DNA of 64,000 nucleotides, taken from assembly GCA_032622095.1 (NCBI GenBank), contig CP136062.1, forward strand, positions 38,562,918-38,626,917, read 5' to 3'. The notes under the pieces were generated by a model. It was not told the origin of the DNA, did no database searches, and saw nothing but the letters and a program-made list of their open reading frames with translations. Position numbers and translations under genes: made by a program. The stretch comes from Siphonodentalium dalli (Eukaryota; Mollusca; Scaphopoda; Gadilida; Siphonodentaliidae). Below, in pieces: positions 57,429 to 64,000 of this stretch. The first letter of the stretch is position 1. Each line of letters begins with the position of its first letter.

Positions 57429-57539
57429 CAGATGACATGCACCCTACCCGCTCTCCCCTTATACACCGTCCTTATAAATGTGCCTGCTTAGTATATCAGA
57501 AGTGCGCAAATAGTAACGGCGTATAATTAACGCCCCCGG
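57429..57539. other. 111-bp segment present only in copy B
   Basis: Lies between ATTATAC and TGTATACTG, which are joined directly in copy A (near 5390). It begins CAGATGACATGCACCC and ends AACGCCCCCGG, and is more GC-rich than its surroundings. No inverted ends or target duplication are evident, so a deletion in copy A is as likely as an insertion here. Confidence 0.85.
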
Positions 57540-57771
57540 TGTATACTGTTCTACAAATTTTAGAAAGCTGTGGTCAGCTGGGCATTTTATAAATAGATAA
57601 TGGGTTTTTCTTGTTATTTTTGGACGCATTAAAGTTGTACTGCGATCCCGAGCCCGGTAAAAGCTGTAGATGGAATTTCAATTTCGTTTATTTATTATCG
57701 TTGATTTTGGTTTATGATAAGCTATGCCAATTACAAATAGAAGTAATGAAAAACATAATTTGTAAAATGCG

Positions 57772-58182
57772 TATGTCAATTGATACATGTTGTCTGAGTG
57801 TAGTGTGAGACAGCCGAGTCAGCCACCGGTTCGTTAATTATGTGCTGATCGGCGTGACAGTTTGCAGTAGGTCCCCTATTTGCGGAGTTGTTTGCGAAAG
57901 TCCCCAAATTCGCGGAGATTCCTAAAATGGTCGAAATATGTTGATTTTAATGAGGGAACGGTGCATATATCTCAATTTATACGTATTTTAAAGAGGTTAA
58001 TCGGATACAGCTGAGTCCGCCACGGTTCGTTAATTGGTGCTGATCAGTGTGACAATTTTCAGTAGGTCCCTATTTGCGGAGATCCCCGAATTCGCGGAGT
58101 TCTCATAAAATGGTCGAAATATGTTGATTTTAATTAGGGAACAGGTGCGTATATGTCAATTGATACGTATTTTAAACAAATA
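57772..58182. repeat. 188-bp tandem duplication, copy B
   Basis: Counterpart of 5620-6030 with the same order of motifs and only scattered substitutions. Confidence 0.85.
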
Positions 58183-58289
58183 ACGACACGGTCATCATAA
58201 TAGTGGTTTGTGTTCTATAAATCATATCATCGTCATCATCATCATCATCATCATCATCATCGTCATCATCATCATCATCGTCATCATCA

Positions 58290-58953
58290 TCAAAATACGG
58301 AACAAGTCTTGCGACTTTTCGTCCAATAACATAATATGCAATGTTTGTTTACAAATATATGTATCGTCATTCGATATTTACTTGTGCGTAACTTGAACAT
58401 ATTACTAACTAATTCTTGTAAGAATGAGTCCATGTATATTTTGAATTGGTCGCGTGTTTGGGCCTCAACAGCGAAGTCTGGCAGAGAGTTCCAGCTATAT
58501 ACCACCCTCTGTGTGAAGATATATTTTCCTATGGCCTTGTTAACAATTGGCATCTGTAGCTTGTTATTATGTCCTCTTGTTCTTCCTAATGAATGTCTTT
58601 CTAAAAGGTCACAGGCATTGATATTGTAATGACCATTCACCAGTGTATATACCTCGATTAGATCCTCTCTAAATCTTCGATATTTTAAAAAACATCAGAT
58701 TGAGTCTTATCATTCGGTCTCGGTAGCATATAATTTTGATTTGACGAACTAGTTTCGTTGCTTTTCTTTGTATTTCTCTAACACAATGGTTTGATATTTG
58801 TGATGTGGGCTCCATGCAGAGTTACAGTGTTCGATGATAGGTCTCACCATGCTTATGTAGAGCGATTATAAATTGTCGATGTCCAAGTTCGTGAAAGTTC
58901 TATATTGACTATGCCGATGATTTGAGAAGCTTTATTGTTTTAGGATATTGTAG
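58290..58953 (-). mobile_element. Decayed LINE fragment, copy B
   Basis: Counterpart of 6137-6800. The readable C-terminal frame (58290-58640) differs from copy A by one residue that I noticed (F for V in the RDQVKIY stretch). It carries the same frameshifts, so the element was dead before the duplication. The (TGA)n tail is one unit longer here. Confidence 0.85.
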
Positions 58954-59678
58954 GAAGGCTAACCTGGCCGTGTCAAATTGAGCTATGGCGATGGAATATC
59001 TCGCAGGACAACACATTTCGGGTTTTCGTGGGGTGTGTATTCGCTGGATGTCTTATAGTTGCAGTATGTAACTATTATGGCCGCGTTAATTGCGTTCGAT
59101 GTTTAGGTATGAATAATGGCGTGAACAGAATTTTTGATCCGTATTTAGAAGCTTTCTGGTTTGTTGATTGAGAAACCTGCAGTAATAAGCCGTAGTTTTT
59201 TGTAATAATTTGAAGGATTAGTTGTTTTAACGGAATTCTGAGGCGGTGCATTCAGGTAACCAATATATTTTATATTATAATTTATATTTATGGCTAATAA
59301 TATGATCTTGAGGGCGTTACCATTTCTGACTATGGTTTTCTTGTGGCAGTGTGGTGGGGGAAAGCAGAGCGCTGTTCGTGCCCCTGTGGCCTCTGGCAAT
59401 TGAAGCTGCTTCGAAGCGCCAGTGCGATTTGTCTGTTGTGAGGTGCGTGTGCCTAACAATGGGCGCTTTAAAGAGGGAACAGTCCGCGTTGTCTCGGACA
59501 TATCCATTCACATTCAACGGCGATAGGAACATTATAATCACGTTGTTGGGCGTAACTAACCGGCTATTATGTCTAATCGCGGCCATCGCACGGATTGTGC
59601 GTCGTGGTCAAACACGTTCAATGGCACATTTTCATTTGATTGCATTATGTGGGATCAATTGTGCTCTAAGTCGGTCAC

Positions 59679-59757
59679 AGCACGCGAATAGTTCTTTACC
59701 AGAATAAATCTCTTGTCTTCGACTCGATTTAATCTGGTAAAGAACTATTCGCGTGCT
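59679..59757. repeat. 25-bp inverted repeat, copy B
   Basis: Counterpart of 7526-7604; both arms unchanged. Confidence 0.9.
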
Positions 59758-59784
59758 CTAACTATTACGGATAATCTCGATTTA

Positions 59785-59796
59785 GCCCCGCCCCGC
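59785..59796 (+). promoter_or_regulatory. GC box, copy B
   Basis: Counterpart of 7632-7643, unchanged; the inverted CCAAT box is also kept. Confidence 0.45.
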
Positions 59797-59925
59797 AATC
59801 AGAAGGAGGATCGAGCGCATGTGGAATTTCAAATTCTCGGTGATTGGTGAACCATCATTTTGACACGACGCGGTCTCTTCGTTTACCCAGTCGAACGCGG
59901 ACGACCCACCAGTGACACACCAGGT

Positions 59926-59968
59926 ATGGCGTTCAGAGTAATACTGTTTGCGTCCACAGTTCTAACCG
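59926..59968 (+). CDS. Candidate signal-peptide first exon, copy B
   Basis: Counterpart of 7773-7815: same 14 codons, same phase-1 GTAAGT donor, unchanged start context. If real, two promoters drive the same leader from two loci, with downstream exons outside the compared region. Its identity in both copies is also expected from recent duplication alone, so it is not independent evidence of function. Confidence 0.4.
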
Positions 59969-60000
59969 GTAAGTCTGGGTAAGGACACAGGTACATGTAA

Positions 60001-60215
60001 CAAATATTTTATTACTCAAGAGGGAGGTCAAGTGATCAATTTTTAATGGGGATTTCCATGCAAATCTGAGGAGCAAAAGTTACAGAGTTGCACATACTTC
60101 TGAGTGTGACTTGATGTGGTATTGAAAATAACATGGACTGGAACATTGTGTATTTATCTGGCGGGTACGCTTGGAACTTGTTCCATTATAATCACACTGA
60201 GATCCGCGAACTCGA
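60001..60215 (+). repeat. Inverted repeat left arm, copy B
   Basis: Counterpart of 7848-8062. Its partner would begin just at the window end. Confidence 0.75.
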
Positions 60216-60407
60216 ACAACGGTTGAAAACTCGGAACAACCGTTAACATTGACGGACGGAAAGTGTAATTTTTATGATATATACCCATGCAATGTGCCAT
60301 AATTCAAATATTTTCCGAGTTCATTGTGTGTGTATATAATTGTTCTATTGCATGATCGTCAAATCTCCAGTGTTTAATCAAATTTGTTTGTATATATGGG
60401 CTGTTAA

Positions 60408-61493
60408 GGGCTTTGTGGACCCAATTTTTTCAAAATTTCCCAAAATTTTATAGAGTCCAAATAAAGAATTCTGTTCATGTATATTAGTAATAATAGAAAC
60501 CATGCCCATTGATGAAACATTTTGAGAGTATACTTCATGGTGGATTATGTTAGAAATACAAAATGTGAACTTTATTGAGATTTGAAAAAATAACATTTAC
60601 AGGCAATGGTCCAAGAAAAACAAAGTCCATATCTAAGAATCAAATATGGGAGTATGTACTGACCACTGTGATGAATGATGTAATACAAAACAATATTATA
60701 TTTCTTGAGTGTTCTTTGTTAAAATTACTTTGAACCGGTTGTTGACAAATGATATACTATCTTCATAATATGGTTGACTGAGTGGCAGCAGTTCATGGGA
60801 CAACCTTTCATGGCTGATGTCCAGTCTAGTGTGAATGGCTTTTACCAGTTTCAACTTCCACATGAGTGATTACCCCGAGTGAGTGGTGACCTACTTACTA
60901 GAATTAGTGTGGTGCACAGTTGTTGGCCATTATATATAAGTAGTAGCCCTAGAGTAAGAATAATATATTATTCTTACTCTAGGGCTACTACTTATATATA
61001 ATGGCCAACAACTGTGGTGTGGTGATCTGGTAGGGGTTTGGTTGAGATTAGCATTATATTGTCAACAGAGTCCAGAGCAGTTACAATGGTCAGCTATTAA
61101 CCAGTGCCTGCTACCACCCACATAGCTAATATTTAAGCAAGTATATATCATTTGTCAACAACCGGTTCAAAGTAATTTTATAAAAAAACACTCAAGAAAT
61201 TTTATTTGTTTGTGTATTACATCATTCATCACAGTGGTCAGTACATATTCCCATATTTGATTCTCAGATATGGACTTTGTTTTTATTGGGCCATTGCCTG
61301 TAAATTTTATTTTTTTAAATCTCAATAAAGTTCACATTTTGTATTTCTAACATAATCCACCATGAAGTATACTCTCAAAATGTTGCATCAATGGGCATGG
61401 TTTCTATTATTACTAATATACATGAACATACTCCTTTGTTTGGACTCTATAAAAATTTTAGGAAATTTTGGAAAAATTGAGTCCACAAAGCCC
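60408..61493. mobile_element. TTAA-flanked inverted-repeat element, copy B, with two spacer insertions
   Basis: Counterpart of 8255-9191 with TTAA at 60404-60407 and 61494-61497. The spacer between the arms is longer here because of the 45-bp segment at 60843-60887 (either gained here or lost from copy A) and the 102-bp palindromic MITE. Confidence 0.8.
60915..61016. mobile_element. 102-bp perfect palindromic MITE, 8-bp target duplication
   Basis: The first 51 bases (starting CACAGTTGTTGGCCATTATA) are the exact reverse complement of the last 51, with no loop. GTGTGGTG lies immediately on both sides (60907-60914, 61017-61024), while copy A has a single GTGTGGTG at 8709-8716. This is a filled site and its empty site. 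An 8-bp duplication with a CA-starting terminus fits hAT-type mobilisation (inference). Confidence 0.95.
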
Positions 61494-62446
61494 TTAAGGA
61501 CTTTGCTAACCCAATTTTCCCCAAATTTGATGGAGTCACAATAAAGGTTTATGTTCACTTTTATTAGTAATCACAGTAACCAAACCCATGAATGCAACAT
61601 TTTAAGAGTATAATTCATGGTGAAATATGTTAGAAATACTAAATGTGAAATTTATAGAGGTTTTTTAAATCAATTTTTGCGAACCCAAGATCAATAAACA
61701 CAAAGTCCATATCGGAGAAATAAAATATGGCAATGTGTACTGAATATTGCGAAGTAAATCCTGCTGATGAAATTTGATGGCTAAATGGCCCATGTTAGTT
61801 GAAACCCCATCTATAACATATTGCATGCATTATAGTATGCCATCAACCGACTATTGTGGTTATATAGCACATAGTTTTATTTCCCCAAATGAACAACCAT
61901 ATACAAATTGTGATATTTTGAGGCAGTATTCTGCATCCTTCCTTTAGTATAAACATGTGTAGAATGAAACCCACGAATAGAATCGTATAAATTGTTACAA
62001 GCTCAATGTGATTATACTAGGTACCACACTATTATATATGGACAAAAACAAGTATATGCACACTTTATATAGCTTAGCACTCTTATACCATAGCGCGAAT
62101 ACAGCGCGGAACGGATGCGCCTGTCTTATTTATTAAGCTGCGTTCACGTACATGTACATGCGTTTAACACATGCGTTTAAGCTATGCATGTTGCGTACAC
62201 CTTTCACATAAGTGCGTTGAACTATCCGTTAGCTTTGCGCATAACGCAAGCGTTTCACACCCATGTAAAGCATTTAGCTCCATTCGCTTGTTCAAAATGG
62301 ATTCATTTAGAGTCAATATCCCGAGCAACAGTTGTGGACCGAGAATACTTGGTCTAATTATATTGTAGAATAATCTAGTCTAATATGACAAAAGACACTT
62401 TACAACGGCATCAACAGTTTTCTGTAACATTGTAGTTTACCCTAGT

Positions 62447-62847
62447 ACGTACTTTCCATGGTACCATGGTAGTACAATGGTAGTTATCACTTTGCCGTGG
62501 TAATACCACGCGGGGTAGTATACCATACTACAATGCATGGTAGTACCAACTGTAACCAAAAGCATGGTGAAGTACTTTAGTACAATGCCATGGTATAGTA
62601 CATGGTATATATAAATTTAACGTGGTTGTACCATGGTAGAATACCGTGGTAGTACTATACTGACATGGTAGTACAAAAATGCCATTGTAGTATGATGATA
62701 AGTAGGCCCCTACCCTAGTAGAGTTCCAATGAATCATGGCAGTACCATGGGAAATATAACTTATAGTACCATGTTAGTACGACACTACCATGATATTACC
62801 ACGGTATAGTACCATGATAGTACCATTGTAGTAACATGGTATTACGA
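62447..62847. repeat. ACCATGGTAGTA array, copy B
   Basis: Counterpart of 10145-10545 with only scattered substitutions; unit number has not changed noticeably since duplication. Confidence 0.85.
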
Positions 62848-64000
62848 TTGTGCTTTTATATGGGAGTCTTGATCTCGTCACATAAATTTGTGCATTTCTG
62901 GGCATCGCGCAATGCGTTCACACAACAATTTACTGATTGTTTAGTAAAGGTGTCTACTAAAATGAACGGACGTCTTTTTATGCAGTTATGTGAAAGGCCC
63001 AGTGCTGACTCTTTTGTTTAAAGGTACGGTTGGCCTTGGCGGTGGGTATCCTGTGAAATTATTTCCACCCGTCAAAAAACGCCACAAACAGAAAGAACAA
63101 CAAAATGTAGACAGACTTTGTCCGTATACAAATAAGAAATATCGCATAAACAGTATGTTATTGTCATATCTTTGACCATTGTTATGTAAACAAAAGCATA
63201 AAAAGTTACGTTTCTGGTGTTTGTTTATATTATGATGGTAAACATAAAGAGCGTTCTTTGTTGATGAATTCCCGAATAAAGAGCGTTTATGCCATTTATG
63301 CAGCATTTTGCTGTCTTCTGTAACACAATCAGGCTCTTGATTATGTAAAATATAGTAAATCATTATGATAACATGCTGTTTACGCGATGGTCCTGGTATA
63401 TATGAACGAAACTGTATGCATTTTAATGTTTTTTCTGTTTACGGTGATTGGAACAAATATAAATATTTTCGACAACTAAGGCCTCACGTGCCTTTAAACC
63501 AATGCGCCTTTCTAATATTGAAAACCGGTGTGCGTGTTATTAAACATGTTTGCTTAATTAACCTAAGTGCGTGTTCGAAATTCGTTGTACGAGTTCTTGC
63601 AGAAATAATACTGGATTTCAAAATGCATACCGTATACATGCCTTTCATCTTGTTATAACATCTGGGTTCAACATATAAGTATGCTGAGATGCTAGCCTAT
63701 TTGGAGACAAATAACATACATTCAGAGAACAGCCGACAGGGTCTCGCCTAACGATTGAAATCGTAAATTTGGAAATTATTCAAGAAATAAGGTAATAAAT
63801 TTCTTTTGTGACACGATTAATACATTGTTTCGACAATGGATTACTTCTTCCCATTGATGGTTCATACTCACACCTGTTTTATTTAATCTGATATGGATAG
63901 TATCATTGTTTTGTTTCATACTCACCGATTTTGTGCAGTAGCTTCGACGTGAAAATAAAAAAAAATGACCGCTGTACTTAGTTCGCGTAACCGTAGATCG

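Larger units (their letters stand above)
52056..64000 (+). repeat. Segmental duplication, copy B
   Basis: Direct copy of 1-11693, continuing past the window end. Distance between copies is about 52 kb, with about 40 kb of non-duplicated DNA between. The left boundary visible here is at or just before 52056; the preceding bases cannot be compared because copy A is cut off by the window start. Indels versus copy A: lacks 24 bp after 53213, gains 111 bp (57429-57539), 45 bp (60843-60887) and 110 bp (60915-61024). Confidence 0.97.

Overview
This is a repeat-dense, gene-poor stretch of an animal nuclear genome. It is AT-rich, has spliceosomal signals (polypyrimidine tract plus AG acceptor, GTAAGT donor), and carries one metazoan-type carbohydrate sulfotransferase. 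Almost everything else is mobile-element debris. A non-vertebrate, probably marine, animal fits the mixture of Helitron-, piggyBac-, Harbinger-, mariner- and foldback-like elements, but the sequence does not let me name a phylum. There are no operons, rRNA or tRNA genes, CRISPR arrays or bacterial signals.

Layout. Positions 1-11693 and 52056-64000 are two direct, near-identical copies (A and B) of one segment about 11.7-11.9 kb long, running off both window edges. Each copy holds three tandem TA-flanked MITEs, a 1.1-kb tandem duplication, a dead LINE fragment, a GC-box plus possible signal-peptide first exon, a TTAA-flanked inverted-repeat element and an ATGGTAC-rich array. Copy B has at least one clean recent insertion (a 102-bp perfect palindrome with 8-bp target duplication). 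Positions 12169-14673 hold two piggyBac-type MITEs, one nested in another inverted-repeat element. Positions 14735-16100 are tandem repeats. Positions 17209-19544 are a TA-flanked element whose empty site is matched at 21349-21535. Positions 21536-26816 contain two Helitron-like 3' ends and an irregular array. Positions 26817-27605 are a tandem LTR-internal-LTR-internal-LTR miniature retrotransposon (TRIM) with a tRNA-Leu primer site and 5-bp target duplication. Positions 28241-30064 hold more MITEs and a 974-bp element with 171-bp inverted ends.

The one confident gene is the terminal exon at 30549-31481 (+), carrying the whole catalytic domain of a Golgi-type carbohydrate sulfotransferase. 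A 511-bp MITE starts about 40 bp after its stop codon. Positions 31523-40345 are a succession of roughly 400-850-bp inverted-repeat elements separated by featureless DNA. Positions 40855-50000 are a very large foldback structure: about 50-bp minisatellites and unique arms alternating in orientation. Positions 50431-51906 hold a MITE, a palindromic repeat cluster and a Helitron-like element, leading into copy B.

Limits: all similarity calls were made by eye. Transposon superfamilies are inferred from terminal motifs and target-site duplications only, since no transposase gene is present. Upstream exons of the sulfotransferase and the rest of the gene begun by the putative signal-peptide exon were not found.
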